Source: Brachypodium distachyon (lineage: Eukaryota > Streptophyta > Magnoliopsida > Poales > Poaceae). Taken from it: a stretch of 64,000 nucleotides of DNA. The DNA lies in NCBI RefSeq assembly GCF_000005505.3, contig NC_016131.3:16017501-16081500 (forward strand). The letters run 5' to 3'. The notes under the pieces were generated by a model. That model saw nothing but the letters and a program-made list of their open reading frames with translations, had not been told where the DNA came from and searched no databases. Shown piece by piece: positions 42,774 to 57,006 of this stretch. Position 1 is the first letter of the stretch. Every line of letters starts with the position of its first letter. Made by a program: the position numbers and the translations under genes.

Positions 42774-44520
42774 ATGGCGAAATCAAACGCCCGCTGTCAT
42801 TTTGATTTGGATAACCTCGAAGAACCTGCCATCGAGGCCGTAACCTCGAATATGGAAATCATCAGCACCATGCACCTAGCCACCTTCTCGAAGACGATGT
42901 TCCGCGCCATCGCCTCCAACAGGCAGCTCCCTTTCGAATTACCCTGCTTGCTGATGCCTGATTTGGCCACATGGACTGATTACAACAAGAACTGGGACAA
43001 AAGAGTGGTGAACGTCGTGCCAATTGACATGCCTCCATGTCGTGCCAACATGTCATTCTTGCAGGATACATTCTGGGTTGGTGGCAAAGGGGACTGGCTG
43101 GCCACCATCAATGAAGCCGGAAATTGTTCATTGATGGATGTCTATACCCGCCGAGTTATCGACCTTCCGTCGATAGAGACAGCTCAGATTCTCCGTAGCG
43201 GCCCTTCTCACTTGCCCGAAATTGTTCCATGTAGTATGTGAAGTTCCTACAGAAGGTGCAGATTACTCCGATTACAAGCTCATTGCATTGTTTGACCACG
43301 CTGTCACCTACCTGAAAGGCAATGAGAATGTGTGGAGATTGCTCCGCAACTGCTTCATAGGAGTTCCACATTACTCTGATGCCATAGAACACAAAGGCAT
43401 CATTTTCGTGGTCGACGCAGATGATGGCTCTATACTCTACTGGGATCACACCAATAAGGGTAATTTTGGGCTCCAGCATTATTACCGTTATTTTTGATTC
43501 ATATGTATTTTCCCTCTGATTCACATGATCCTAAAACAAAGGAATAGGACACTCATATTGTGACGTGGTAAGAGTGTTCGTTGGGCATGATTAGGATCCA
43601 TATACTCAACGAAGTGAAATCAATATCGTAGATCTGTGAAATCAATATCGTAGATCTGCAATAAGCAAGATCTATAACTTTATTATTATGTCCATAGAGA
43701 TCCGTATAATTTGTTTTGCTATCACTTATAATATGAATGATAAGACCCTTCGCATGAATGTGAATACACCCTGCCATGGAAATATATAGTACCACGGCTG
43801 TTAACATGCTCATTCTGAATATGAATAATGGATATGCATTTCTTATTCATATATTTTGTTTCCATTTCACATGAATGTCAGATAATATGTCATCATTTTG
43901 AATATGAAGGGATGTACCTGCATTTTCAATAATTACATTTTGATTTCATGTTGAATATGAATGTGGCAGGTGAAATTTCCCTCCCCGTCAAAATTCCACC
44001 ACCCCTGGAGGAACAACGGGCTGGGTTGTGGTTCCTCGCGTGTTCCACCAACGAAGAACACTTGATGATCATCCGCACGTACGGCTCGCCAACCGGTGGT
44101 GAAGCAAACATCCCATATCTTGGTCGTACCATACGTGAGTGTGCTAGGTTTGGTTGCCACGTCTTTGAGAGGAATCCCAGCTCCATTCAGCCAGGAGTTT
44201 CTACTTGGTCGAGGGTACACACTCTCGGCACACACTCTTTGTTCATCGGAATCAACTATCCAATGAACCTCCACATCCGTGATCGCCGGGATCGTGACGG
44301 CAACACATTCCCATTCATGAGGAGAAACTGCATCTACACCTCGTACCACGGCTTTCGGGTAGATCACCGCTCTCCTGAAATCCGCCGCTTCGGCATGCAA
44401 CAAGAAGAGGGTCAGTTTGCCCCGGGCATCAAGCTGCCAAGTCCTGGTTGGTTCTCCCGACAGGCGGCTACGTGGTTCAAGCCCAGCCTAAACAATATCC
44501 AAACATGGGCTCATATATAG
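42774..44520 (+). pseudogene. DUF295 paralogue with a 32-bp net deletion (frameshift)
   Basis: Paralogue of the gene at 26896. Exon 1 would be 42774-43459 and exon 2 43970-44520 (551 bases, as in the intact copy). Around 43225-43240 the exon lacks a segment coding for the MGWTQLKLQK region. Allowing for one extra codon near 42990 the net loss is 32 bases, so the frame breaks and TGA follows at 43239-43241, about 155 codons in. Downstream the reading stays open in the shifted frame (VPTEGADYSDYKLIALFDH; exon 2 ends NIQTWAHI) with few other changes, so the loss is recent or the truncated protein is tolerated. Rescue by splicing at this point looks unlikely. Confidence 0.75.
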
Positions 44521-45166
44521 TCAGAGAAATGGCACCTGCCATAATTTGTAACTAGGAAATTTTATATGCTAGTTGGGGGCAGTTAATTTGTATCAGGCAT
44601 CATTTTCTTTTTTATTAATGTATCTTTGTAACGGTATTACCAAATTGCTTCATCACTCAGTCGCTCGCCGCAGACCATACCAAATCATCCACACTGGCCG
44701 TCACAGCACAAACTGCCCGCTGCCTGACAAAAAAAAAATGCAAGTCTTCGTTGCTTATTAAAACCTGTTAAACAAGCGCATATGAAGATTGGCATTAATG
44801 AGCCTAGAGCAAAATAAATAAAACGACTTTCCTTAATCTAATCCCTTGTTGACCGTCAGGACTCACGAGGAGCGGCCGAAGCCAGAGTCAGATCCACCCA
44901 CTTCCCAATCCCTGGCCAAGCGGCCAAGACCCGTGGTTCAAATTTGAATTCGAGCGGAGGATCCCAACAGCTGGAAAACCCCATCGCCCATTACTAGTCT
45001 CCTCTACCACTCCAGCTCGAGCCCCGCTCCTCCCCCTCACGCTCCTTTTCCCACACCCGGGCCGAGAGCTCCACGCCGCCACCTCACCGCGGAAGTGCGG
45101 AGTGAAGAGTTTGAAGACTCGGCACCACTGCTGCAGCTTCCGCTGGGCTCCACCCACATCTCCGCC
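44521..45166. other. promoter and 5' leader region of the kinesin gene
   Basis: Left part is AT-rich 3' flank of the DUF295 pseudogene. From about 44860 it becomes GC-rich and pyrimidine-rich, as in a 5' leader. A TAACGG match to the mitosis-specific activator core occurs at about 44628, but it is too short and too distant to rely on. Confidence 0.45.
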
Positions 45167-48100
45167 ATGGCCGCCCCTGGCGGTGGCGGCCGGCGCGGCT
45201 CCACGTCCCGCGCCTCCCGCCGCGCCGCGCCTGAGCCCAACGAGAACGACGACGCGCCGCCCACGTTCGGCCCCGCCCCGCCGCCCTTCTCGCTGCCCCC
45301 GAGGTCGCCCCTCGCGGCCATCGCTGACCCGGGACGGAACCCGCGGTCGGCCCCGGCGACGCCCAAGTCGTCGCTAGCGGGCACGCCCAGGGCCGGCGCG
45401 GTGCCGCCTGGGGTTAGGGATCGGAGCTCCTCGATTGGGGCGGGGAGGAGGGTGTTCGATCTCAGGGATCTCGCGGCCGCGGAGGTGCCCGTGGATGTGC
45501 CGCATTTCGAGCTCGACGAGGACCCCGCGTTCTGGATGGATCGCAATGTGCAGGTTGGTGCTTCTGCAGTCTAAATGGTGGCGCTGGCGCAATGTGAAAT
45601 GCTGCAACGATACATTAGTGCATTGCCACTCCGTGTTCAATTAAATTAGTGAACATCACAGTAAAAGCGTAATTAATTAAGCATCATACATTGCCCAAAT
45701 TAGCAAGGACATTAAACCTCAATTAAATTAGTCAACATCGAAACTTTAATGTCCTTGCTAATTTCATTCGTATGCATACAGTATGGAGGTTCTGAAGCTA
45801 ACAGGCGAAACGTTGGTGTGATTTACAGGTTTTGGTACGAATGAGGCCGATCAGTGCCGCCGAGAGCAGTGCGCATGGTCAAAAAAGATGTCTGATGCAG
45901 GATAGCCCGAAGACGCTGAGCTGGACAGGACACCCAGAAACAATGTTCACTTTTGATCATGTTGCATGTGAAACAATATCACAGGTATCTGATTTACTGC
46001 AAGTAACTTAGACTTCTTTCCGGATAAGTCGTGTTTAGCCTAAGCAATATTCTCTACAATACTTTCAGGAAAAGCTGTTCAGGGTGGTTGGTCTACCAAT
46101 GGTGGAGAACTGCATGTCTGGATACAATGGCTGTTTGTTTGCCTATGGCCAGGTAAAATAGTTGCACATTTTTGTGTCCGCAGAAGAATCGGTCTGACAT
46201 CATATGTTCTTACGGTTGCCTATCCCTTCTACAGACTGGAAGTGGCAAAACTTACACCATGATGGGAGAGCTTAGTAAGGAGGCCAGAGAACTTAACGAC
46301 GACTCTGGTTTGACACCTCGCATTTTCGAGTATCTGTTTGCTCGGATAAAGGAGGTGCGGTGTTTATATGTCAGGTTAATTCTCTGTTACTTTTGTTAAT
46401 TGATAGGCCTAATTATATTATTTGAAGGAAGAGGAGAGACGAAGAGAGGACAACCTGAAGTATATCTGCAAGTGCTCTTTTCTGGAGATATACAATGAAC
46501 AGATAACTGATCTACTTGAACCATCATCAACAAATCTTCAGGTGGACAGCTTAGGAATTGACAATTGCTATTGGATGTACTGAATGTGAAATCTTACATT
46601 TATTTCGCATTTGTAGATCCGTGAAGATATAAAGAAAGGTGTGTATGTTGAGAACCTAATGGAATGTTACGTGTCATCTGTCAAAGATGTTATGCTATTA
46701 TTGTTACAGGTGACAGAATATCTTCTTTTCATTCCACGTTTCATTGAAGATGAGGTACTAAAATGGGCATGTGCCAACTTACATTAATGGAATTTCTTAA
46801 AATGTTCTTTTAGGGGGTTGCCAATAGGAAAATGGCAGCCACAAATATGAATAGCGAGAGCAGCCGTTCACATAGTGTCTTCACTTGTGTCATTGAGAGC
46901 CACTGGGAAAAGGATTCAATGACACACCTCCGCTTTGGGCGATTGAATTTGGTCGATCTTGCCGGTTCTGAGAGGTGAGCTATCGAATAATGAAACAGCC
47001 TCGTCTTGTCATTCACAAATACTGACTCAATTCAAACTAGGCAGAAAAGCTCTGGTGCTGAAGGTGAACGCTTGAAAGAAGCTGCGAACATCAATAGATC
47101 TTTGTCGACTCTTGGGTACCTTTTACTCTCAGATGTCATTCATGAATTTTAATGCAGTTTGTATGCATTTTTTTTTTGTCTTGCAATAACTGAAGATAAC
47201 CACATGTTGCATTATGCATTGTCTGTTCAGTTCTGAAGATGTTGTAGTTGATACTGGTTAACTGGTATCCCTTTTTCAAAATGAAGCATGTGTGGAAGTT
47301 CATAATATCTTCTAGCAGTCATTACAAGGTTATTTCTCATATTACTCCCTCCGATCCACAAAAAGTGTCGCCCTCTTAGTACAAAATTTGTACTAACTTA
47401 TTACAGAATGCGGGTCACTTTTTATGGATCGGAGGGAGTAGCATATAAATGCATTTGGATACTAAAAGGGACACTTTCATGGCATGAGATGAGAAGACAT
47501 AGTTTAAGAAGCGCTGTTCATTGTGATAATCCAGCTATGCTGTTTCAGGCTAGTTATCATGACTCTAGTGGATGTTGCAAATGGGAAAACCCGCCATGTG
47601 CCCTATAGAGACTCAAGGCTTACTTTTCTCCTCCAGGTTGAAATTCACAATGAAAACATGCTCATGTTACTTATCTTTATGTCTCCACCACTTTCTCTGG
47701 CTCATTATACCATCTTCTCTAGGATTCTCTTGGAGGAAACTCCAAAACAACAATTGTTGCCAACGTCAGCCCATCTATTTGGTATCCATATTATGTACCT
47801 TCATCTCTAGTATTCAGTTTATTTTCTAGAACATAACAAGTTTGCTTAACTCACATGAATTACGCTATTGCAGTTCCTCCAATGAGTCATTGAGTACCTT
47901 GAAGTTTGCTCAGCGGGCGAAGTTGATTCAAAACAATGTATTTGTGTTCTAAGCATGCTGAAATTTTTACAAAGAAAGTTTCGGCGTTGACTCATTTAGG
48001 TATACTTCTATTTGTGCTAGGCAAAAGTAAATGAAGATGCGTCAGGAGATGTTATGGCTTTACAAAGGCAGATCGAAGAATTAAAGGTAACCTTTATCAC

Positions 48101-51100
48101 GAGAACTTTCTTCTAGATTTGGAAGTGAATTTTAGTTGAGTTATCTAATTATGTTTACCAGGATCAACTAACATGCCTGAGGAAGCAGCAAAATGTCCCT
48201 GGATCCCATAGCTTTCACCTGCTAAATTCAGGCTCTGAGAATGAATATAATACTTTATCTGAAGATCATCAATCAGGCTGTGACATGAATCTTCTGAAGC
48301 AAAAGGTCACATATCATGATTTACTTCATAAGAAAATCTAAATAATGATAGTACTAATTGTTGACCAATTACTCATATATGCAATAGCAGGTTAGCCATC
48401 TGGAAGATGTTTTGGTTGGGAGCCTTAGGAGAGAGAAATTAGCCGAAGGGGATATCAGGAAGCTGGAAGCTGAAATAAAACATTTGAACCGTTTGGTAAT
48501 ACTATATTCTAGTATTGCATATAGCTCAAGGAAAAATATAGTATTTATATCCTCCTAAGCTTAAGAATCTAATCCTTCATCTTTTCTATGTACAAATATT
48601 TCTTCTGTAGCAGTCGCGTGCCTTTCAAATATTGAGCAACCCCAGTTATCTGTTTTGGCAGGTTAACCTGATGGAATCTGATTCCCAACGCTTGAGAATG
48701 ATGCTGAAGCTTCGTGACGAAAAACTAAGAAGATTGCATCTGTTAGCTGATGATCTAGTACCATCCGATGGCTATTTGGTTGATGAAAATGCTGCAATGT
48801 GCCAAGAGATTCAGCTACTGCAAAAACAAATCAATGAAAATCCTCAGTTGACTCAGTTTGCTTTTGAAAACAAGAGATTAATCGAACAAGTTAGAACGTA
48901 ATGCCTCAATATTATATTTGAGTCGACAACTCTAGTTTGTAGACAATGTACTTTGCGTTGCAAGTCGATATATTTTGTTTACTTGAATAGATTGGTGACA
49001 GCTTATTCTACTTAATCATATACAGGCTTCAGAACTTCCACAAGCAAGGGGAGCGAGAGATGTTATTAACAGAGATATCTCTTTTGCGTAATCATGTATG
49101 TTCATCCTCCCCAACTCCTTTTTGCTCGATCTCATTTTCTTTGGTCTCACATGTTTCTTATTGTATATGTGTAGTTCCTTCATATTCTTGAGCAAAAGTA
49201 TGCAGCACCTCCTGAAAATAGAAAAGCACAGGTGTGTTCTCATTTCGTTTGGATATAGTCTTACTTCTGAAAGAACTTAATCACCAACAATATAGTTGTT
49301 ATTTTTTTATATTTCAAAAGAAGGCCAAAATCTTAGATTAAATTAACTCCAAACAATATTGTCCTATCATAACTTATATAAAGGCAAAAATATGCAAAAC
49401 TCAGTTAACCACATGTCCTCAGTGTGTAATGAAAAATAACCTGGATTTTGTAAGTGCTTGATGTGGGATGCAATGCATTTAGGGTGACGAGATTACGAAG
49501 GATCTAAACAATTGCAGGAAGGAGCTGGAGGCATGCCTAGAAAATAATGTTCTGCTAGCACGGTAAGTTTTTGACTTATCAATCCTATCATCTCAATGTA
49601 GATTTATGTTTAGAAACATAATGATATTTTAGGCAACACTTTCTTTGCAAATCATGCATTATGTGGTTCTCTTCATTGACAAAAGACATTTGAGTTCCAG
49701 AAAATTAGAATGACTGAACACTTCGATGGTGAGAAAAGCAAGTGAAGTAAATTTATGTCGAAGTTAACTTCCCGTCTGCAAATAATTTACTCAGTTGGCA
49801 GTGTCAACAATTACTGTGGGGGTCTGGTTTTTTATTTTTTATCTATCTATACTTCTTAATTATTGGGAAATTCTTTATTTGATATTACTATTACACACTG
49901 TATGTCTGCTTGTTTTTGGTATCTTGGCAGTTGACAACACTGGTTATTCGTTCTGTTTGCAGTGAAGTAAATAAGCTGCGCTGTGAACTGAAACAATACC
50001 AGCAGTCTAGTACAAACCAAGTACGTATGATATTTTTGCAGCCTCCAGCAATTCTATATGCTACTTGTTCTTGTCAGAGTTACATTCAGCATCTGAATGT
50101 TCATCACCATTCAGGTTGCCCCCGAGACACAGAAGAATTATGAGGTTCCGGAGATGCAGCAGGTGGGATTTTTACACTTTTAGATTTATAGTTGATAAAT
50201 AGATATCACTAGCTTTACAGCTTTTCTGTTCTTTTTTTGTTTGAACTTTACAACAGGATCCTGTGGGATGGAAATTTCCAAATTTGGCATCCAACACTGC
50301 TGAAAATGCATTCATGGATGCTGGGATCACAACTAATATTACGGAATCACTTCAACGCAAGCTACCATCAGAAATTGCTAGCGAAGATCAGGAGTTTCAT
50401 TGTCATCTGTATCCCTTTGATTCACAAGCATGTGATTTGAAGGATTCTACAAAAGTGCCAGAGTGTGGAGATGAATTGTCAAAATGCTACAGCGTGCCTC
50501 TTGGATCTTCACGTAATGTACTTGACAAAGCCATTGTTCTTAGTGGGGACGAAGAAACATTGAATTTACAGCTGGATGAAATAGATCAAATACATGAAAC
50601 CGCACCACAAATGGATATATGTTTGCATAGTCAGACTTCATTGTCTCATCACGAGATTGAAATAGTCAGCTCAAGTAAGCATGCATTAATGGATGAGTTG
50701 GCACAGATTAAAAGCATAAATCAAGAGCTCAGAGAGAAGCTAGTTATTATGGCTGAAGAAAGTACTAAGCTTGCAGAGATCATTGTAGCCAAAGACGTAG
50801 AAATTGCCTCTTTGTCAGAAGAATGGGAGGTTGCAATTGTTGATCTAACAAGCTTCTTGACAGATGGCTGCAGATCGCTAGATGATGCATACCAGAATAT
50901 TGATAATATGATTAATTCATTTCCTTACAGCAGTAATTCTGTCAGTGAACATGTGGAGAAGGCTATGAAAGTAAGCATTGAAAAGGAAAAAATAATCTCC
51001 AAGCTTCATATTGAGCTACAAGCTGCGCAGCGAATGGGCAGGGAAGTGAAAGAAAAGTTGCACATCTTAAGAGGTGCAACACTTGCTATCACTGAAGCTC

Positions 51101-54100
51101 AGCAATCAGATGATGATGAAAGTTCTCAAGAAGCACTACGAGCAGTAGATTTTTTGCGCCGAAAGGATTGCAATGTGGAACCAAAAAGTTGTCTCTTTGC
51201 AGAAGCAGATGAAAGGCATTCTCGGGATGAACTTCTATTCCCTGACAACTTGGATGACATGAGTGCACAACACACTCATAATGAAGATGCATTGATAGTC
51301 GATCAAGCTAATGCAGATTACCAGGTACTGTGCAGCAATTGTTTTACTGTAGTTACATAAGTTGTTTGGATGAATGCACCTGATGTGAAGATAGTTGGTG
51401 ATACTGTTTGTGTAGACAGCTTCATATTGTAGTTAAAGCAGGAGATACCTCACTAGGATTTTCCTGATTAGTGAAAACATGCACTACTTACTTTTTTTCT
51501 TCTTCGAGAATACCTTGAGTAGCATCCAGCAAGACTGTACCTTGAACTTTTTAATGGGAACTACTCATTATAAAACTTACGAAACTCAAGAGTCCAACTT
51601 CTTCCTGTTCTCAAGACTGCCTTTACCTGGACAGTCCTTTTTTTTATTGAATACCTGCACAGTCCATTGCTCCATTTTACGTTATGTTGGTTAGTGAATA
51701 GCTAAAATGATGTTTAGCAGGGAGGATGTGTACTGCTAATGATGTTTGTCTTTATTCATGCTATTAGTTCTGAACTTTGTTTTTTAAACATATACTCCGT
51801 ATAATACCAGATCGACACTGAAAATATATTTGAAACTGGTTTTCAGGAAACTATTTTAGGATGAAGTAAAGGTTAAGAATTATACTTAATGCCATCATGG
51901 ACATGTTTTAGACAGATGCATGGACCATATTTTGCTTGTAGTTTGTCATTGTACCATTGGATCAAATTCCTGACACAAATTTGTACAATTTGCTGATATC
52001 TCTAAATATGTAGAAGCTGCTTTTAGCATCTGCAATCAGTTTAGGTACCACAAATGCCATGTGCATAGAAATGTTATCGCACTCTCCACAGTTTTCTAGT
52101 TAATCCTTTTCTTTCCTAGTAATAAACAGTACAATTGATAACATTTCATTTTTCCAAAACCTTGCAGTCAAAGCTCGACGATGTGCTACATCTTGTTGAA
52201 GACAAGTCAAATAAGGTTCTGGCCTTATTTTCAAATTTTGAAGAGGCTCAAGAAACCATGAAAGAGGCTGACCTTATGCTCTCGGCTTTGCTGAAGGCCA
52301 ATGAGGAGTTAAAGCTTGAAAAGGATAATTGCAGCCAAGCAGTCGAACTGCTATTGGCTGAGAAATCTTCTCTGATACATGGGATGCATGAGCTTGAAGC
52401 ATCAAGTTCTTGTACAGCACAGAGGTATGGAAAGTTGCATCGACAGATGAATGAATGTGTCAAAGAGATGTCAGAGATTGCTGTTCTAATAAAAGAATCT
52501 TTCCACCAAATACAAGGGGTTACTACAGTGGAACTCTTTGGGCTTTTCTCTGAAATTATTAATTATGGGCAGGACTTAAAGAGATGCATAAGTGATTCAA
52601 GATCTTACCTGGGAAATGTTGTCTCACTTCTAGAAGAAAAAGGCAGTTCTTCAGTTCAGCAGGTCCATCACCTTGATGCAGATGCTTATACATGTGTGGG
52701 TAAACAAGTTGGCTCACGTTCATGTGAGATGGGTGGCACCAATGTTATGTTTCTTCATGAAACTCAAGCAGCTCTTGTCAACTCTAGCAAGAATATTATA
52801 TCTATGACCGGTATGGCTGAAGAAGGAAAGGGCATTTCATCCATGCATGCAGTTCCAATGTGCAGTGCTGAGGAACTGGAAGATAGCAATACAAACAGTA
52901 TGCATGATGTGACTGTTATGAAGGACATAATTTTCAGTATTGCTGAGATGTGGGATGTCTTCTTCAAGAAAGTGTCCTGCATTAAGAATTCTGAGGCATA
53001 TCCAGGTGTTGCTTGTGATGGACAAAACTATACAAACCCTCCTGCTGCACTTGCAAGACTAGAGAGCGAACAAATATACAAGGCTGTTCCACTGCAGTGC
53101 AAGGGAAGTATAGAAGGTCAGTCAGGAGAGGAAGACAATACAGATCTTTTGCATGATGTGCAACGTCTCAAGCATCATTTGGCACAGTTAATGGTTCCAC
53201 TGTCTAAATTTATCAATGAAAATGACATTATGGGGTATCAAACAGGAAATGACAAGCAGTTCGTTACTGTTCTGAATAAGGTACAGAATAGCTTGATTTT
53301 TGTTATAGATTTCTTTAGTTCTCTGGTATTATCTGATCGGGGAGGTTTTCAGAATGCACCTTCACTAAGCAGAATCTTTCATGACATTAGTAACATTGAG
53401 AATAAATCCTTCATGCTTCACCAAATGTGCTTACGGAATGGTGATTCTCAAGCTGGTTACAGTACAGACTATGCATCACTAAGAAGAGATTTTGACAGGA
53501 AAAGTGATATTGCAGAAGGATTGTCTTTTGACCTTAAATTGCTGCAAGAGTCTACTTCATATGCAAGGGACATGAAAGACAAAGCTGAAGGAGTATCAAG
53601 TGAGCTTAGAAAGGTGCAAAGAGAACTTGAATTTAAATCTTCTCTGACAGAAGACATGTTGATAAAACAAAAGGCACTAGTGGAAGAACTGGCTGAAAAT
53701 GGTGCTGCACTCATGATTTTAAGGTCAGAGTTAGAGCAATGTCAAAGTTCATCAGCAGAGCTATTAAAGGAGAATAATGATCTGAGGGTCATGTTGGAAG
53801 AAGAAATTGTGAAGGCCTGTGAAACAAAGGCCCTGTTGGAAGACAAAGCTAAGGTCATAGAGGGATTAGAGAGCGAAATTCTATTGCTTAATTCTTCTGA
53901 AGAGGGACGTTTGATGTCAAATATCGAAAAACTAAATAATAGTATTAAAAAAATAAGTACTGACAATGGATATCTCGAAGAGGAGATACTTAAGTTAAAT
54001 GACAGGCTTCAGATGGCAATGGCTTTAGCTGAGGAGAATGAAGCTGCTGCTATTGAAGCTCGGCAAGTAAGTATTGTATTACTAATGCCCTTTGTTTTCC

Positions 54101-57006
54101 ATGCCAATTTATATAAAATTCACTTCTCCTGCTTCTATAGGCTGCAGAGATAAGCAAAATCTATGCAGAAGAGAAAGATGAGGAAGTTACGATTCTTGAA
54201 CGTTCTGTCGAGGAGCTTGAATCTACGATAACTGTTCTTGAGGAAGAAGTAAGCTGTTCATTTCTCTGATTTATTCTACTCACCATTTTGAGAAATTATC
54301 CTTTGAGATTTTGCATAAAACTCATGCATTCGAAAAGGAGATTTTGCTTAAAAGGAACTGTAGCATCTTACACTTGGTTTCCAAAAAGCTTATGGAATAA
54401 CTGTAATGTCCACAACATAGCTAGATCAATTGATGATAATGTAATATTAGACGGCCCTAAGTTTTTCCTGGTTCAACCTTGTAAGAACTGATGCAAAATT
54501 AAGTGACTTCATGAGTACTTAGGTCTTGGTGCAAATTTTGATTTATGATTTTCATATAATTCTTGGTTTTTACTGAAGGTAAGCAACCTCAAAGAGGAGG
54601 TAAGGAGCTATCAAGTACACAAACAATCTGAAGCTGAATTTCAAGCACTTGAAGGGATGCTTCCTGTAGAAAATGCCTCAGATTGTGATGCCAGTGAGGA
54701 ATTGAGTCCTGGAATATGCCAACTAGAAAGGTGAGAATTATGTTCCTTTGATTTTCTTAAAAAGATCCCAGTTGGAAGTAACTGTGTATTAATTCAATCA
54801 ATTGCATTTTTATGGCAGGAGATTGCGAGCCGAGATCATTGCACATCGAGATGCAAGAAGAAAGATTGAAGGACTCAAAATGGAAACAAAGCGTAAAGAT
54901 GAGGAGGTACTTTACATAGGAATAGTTATAGACATATGCTTCTTTGAGTTTTATGTTTTCACATAATACTAACACCTTCTTTTTTCATGTATATAGATAA
55001 CACAATATAAAGAGCATATAGCTGAGTTGGTCCTGCATTCAGAAGCACAATCCTTGCTGTTTCAGGAGAAGGTATGAAGACCTTACAAGACCTTCAGCTT
55101 ATACACTGCCAACATTTTCTTGAGAGAATACATGTTGCCAACATGGTTATACAAGCACTGCACAGATGCTAATAGTTCTTGCTGTACAGTATCAGGAAAT
55201 GGAGCACATGGCGTCTAAACAGATGTTTGGTCCACATGAATTGAACTCTGAGACTGTTCACACAAAAATTGAAAAGCCTTCAGCGCGAACACGAGGATCT
55301 GGTTCACCTTTCCGGTGCATATCTAGCATTGTTCAACAAATGAACTCTGAGAAGGATCAAGAAATCTCTTTGGCACGCCAGCGAATTGAAGAACTTGAAG
55401 CATTGCTGAGTAATAAACAGAAAGAGGTAGTTTCTCCTCTTTTCATAGTTTAGGTCATATTAATTTGCACTGGTCTACCATAACCACTGCTTCTGTTAAT
55501 TATATTATACCGTCCCACAACATCATATCTGTCCTCAGATTACAATATGGTCCCCTCGACTTACCGGTTTGCTTGAGACCATGCTTAATGCTGTGAAGTG
55601 TGAACAGAAGCCTGTACTAAAATGAAATATGGAAATAGTATTGTTAGACCAAATTCTGAGAATACGTCATCTCCAAGATTCTTTAGGGAACAGTGTAAAA
55701 CTATTTACTCATTTCTAGTACTAAAGGTGACGCTCATACATAGCGTGGAAAACTATTTATTCAATACCTAGTTGTAAAGCATATGAATTCAATACACACT
55801 GTGGACTTGAGTGCCTAAAAGGTGATGCTCATATGATTATTTTTCCTGTGTTCACAGATATGCTTGCTAACAGCGAGACTGGGAGCTGTGGATAGCATGA
55901 CACATGATATTATAAGGGAACTACTTGGCGTAAAATTGGACATGACAAACTATGCTGTAAGTTGCAGGGACACCTTTGAACATTAAGGCTGATTGTCTAG
56001 CAATTCATTTATATGAGATTTGTTGTTCACATGTATAGAATTTGCTTGACCAAGAAGGATTGCACAAGTTGTTGATGGCAACCCAGCAACAGATTGAACA
56101 ATCAAAGGCGAAGGTAGGTCACAGCTCATAAGCAAATTTCTGTTTACTTTGTTCCATCACATAGCAAGACGGTATTTCCTATTTTCATCTGTATTGTTAA
56201 TCTAGGACGCGGAACTTGATGTTCTCAAAGAACAATTCGGTCATCTCATTCAAGAAAGAGACAGGTGACCATTATGCTCCTAAAACCGCTTGTGCTTTTA
56301 TTATTTGCTGCTCCTCAGATTACCTAATGTTGGGCATTTCTTTCTCTGTTTAAGCCTGCTTGATGGCATGGACGAAAGAAAAACTGACCTGTTGGAGACC
56401 CAACTGCTCGTCGAACAACTTGAACAACGGGAGCAAATGCTCGAAGCCCAGAACGAAATGCTACAGGTTCAAATAAAATAAAAATCCTACTCCCTCTGTT
56501 CCTAAATACTTGTCGTGGTTTTAGTGCAACTTTGCACTAAAACCACGACAAGTATTTATGAACGAAGGGAGTACTATGGAAATATACTGTTCTATCCAAC
56601 CTCCCCATGATTATAAACATGCTAACCCGAACTTTTGTGTTTTCTGCAGATGGAGAAAGACAACCTTCAGCAGAAGATTATGGAACTGGACGAGACGATC
56701 GAAGAATTGCTAGCAGCGAACAATCAATTCGGAGTGAATACAGCTCTCAGACCGGTGAGTTACCCTTCAAACATGCCACGACTTACCCTTCAGTACATGC
56801 CTCTTGGTTTTCTGATACCTGAATCCACCGGGAACTGATCTCTCCAGGGCGATAACCAGCTGCAGCAGCACCCTGGCACTGGCAGCAGCGAGTTCAGCAG
56901 GAGGCTGGCTCAGTCGGACATGCTCGTCTCCCACGCCAGGCGGCAAGAGCACTCCCGCAGCCACGCGGCCGGGAGCTGGAGGACGCGCCATGCCGGCAGA
57001 CGCTAG
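45167..57006 (+). CDS. KIN-12: kinesin-12 family motor protein (phragmoplast-associated type)
   Basis: 33 exons with GT-AG junctions and continuous phase, 2166 residues: 45167-45553, 45829-45984, 46069-46152, 46235-46354, 46428-46541, 46617-46709, 46814-46974, 47041-47115, 47549-47636, 47723-47781, 47874-47937, 48021-48086, 48162-48305, 48391-48495, 48662-48897, 49026-49095, 49175-49231, 49483-49562, 49963-50020, 50115-50162, 50257-51324, 52168-54066, 54141-54248, 54579-54730, 54819-54906, 54997-55071, 55190-55426, 55858-55956, 56039-56113, 56206-56264, 56355-56466, 56650-56754, 56848-57006. Residues 1-129 are Pro/Ser-rich; 130-467 are an N-terminal motor with [10 protein letters not shown] (P-loop), NSESSRSH (334-338, switch I) and LVDLAGSE (364-371, switch II). 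The rest is long coiled coil. The motor most resembles the KIN-12E/F branch; relatives act in spindle or phragmoplast microtubules during division. No break seen. Start: first ATG in good context (GCCATGGCC). Confidence 0.92.
47345..47438. mobile_element. Stowaway MITE in kinesin intron 8
   Basis: CTCCCTCCGATCCACAAAAA and its inverted copy end at GGATCGGAGGGAG, 94 bp, with TA on both sides (47343-47344, 47439-47440). Terminal sequence and TA duplication are diagnostic of Stowaway (Tc1/mariner) MITEs. It lies inside the intron between 47115 and 47549 and does not touch splice sites. Confidence 0.9.
56490..56571. mobile_element. Stowaway MITE in kinesin intron 31
   Basis: 82 bp that is almost one perfect hairpin: AAATACTTGTCGTGGTTTTA pairs with TAAAACCACGACAAGTATTT around a short loop. 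TA duplications at 56488-56489 and 56572-56573. Located between exons ending 56466 and starting 56650. Confidence 0.92.

Noticed and set aside
44628..44633. TAACGG as a mitosis-specific activator element for the kinesin gene
   Set aside because: A single short core more than 500 bases upstream is expected by chance.
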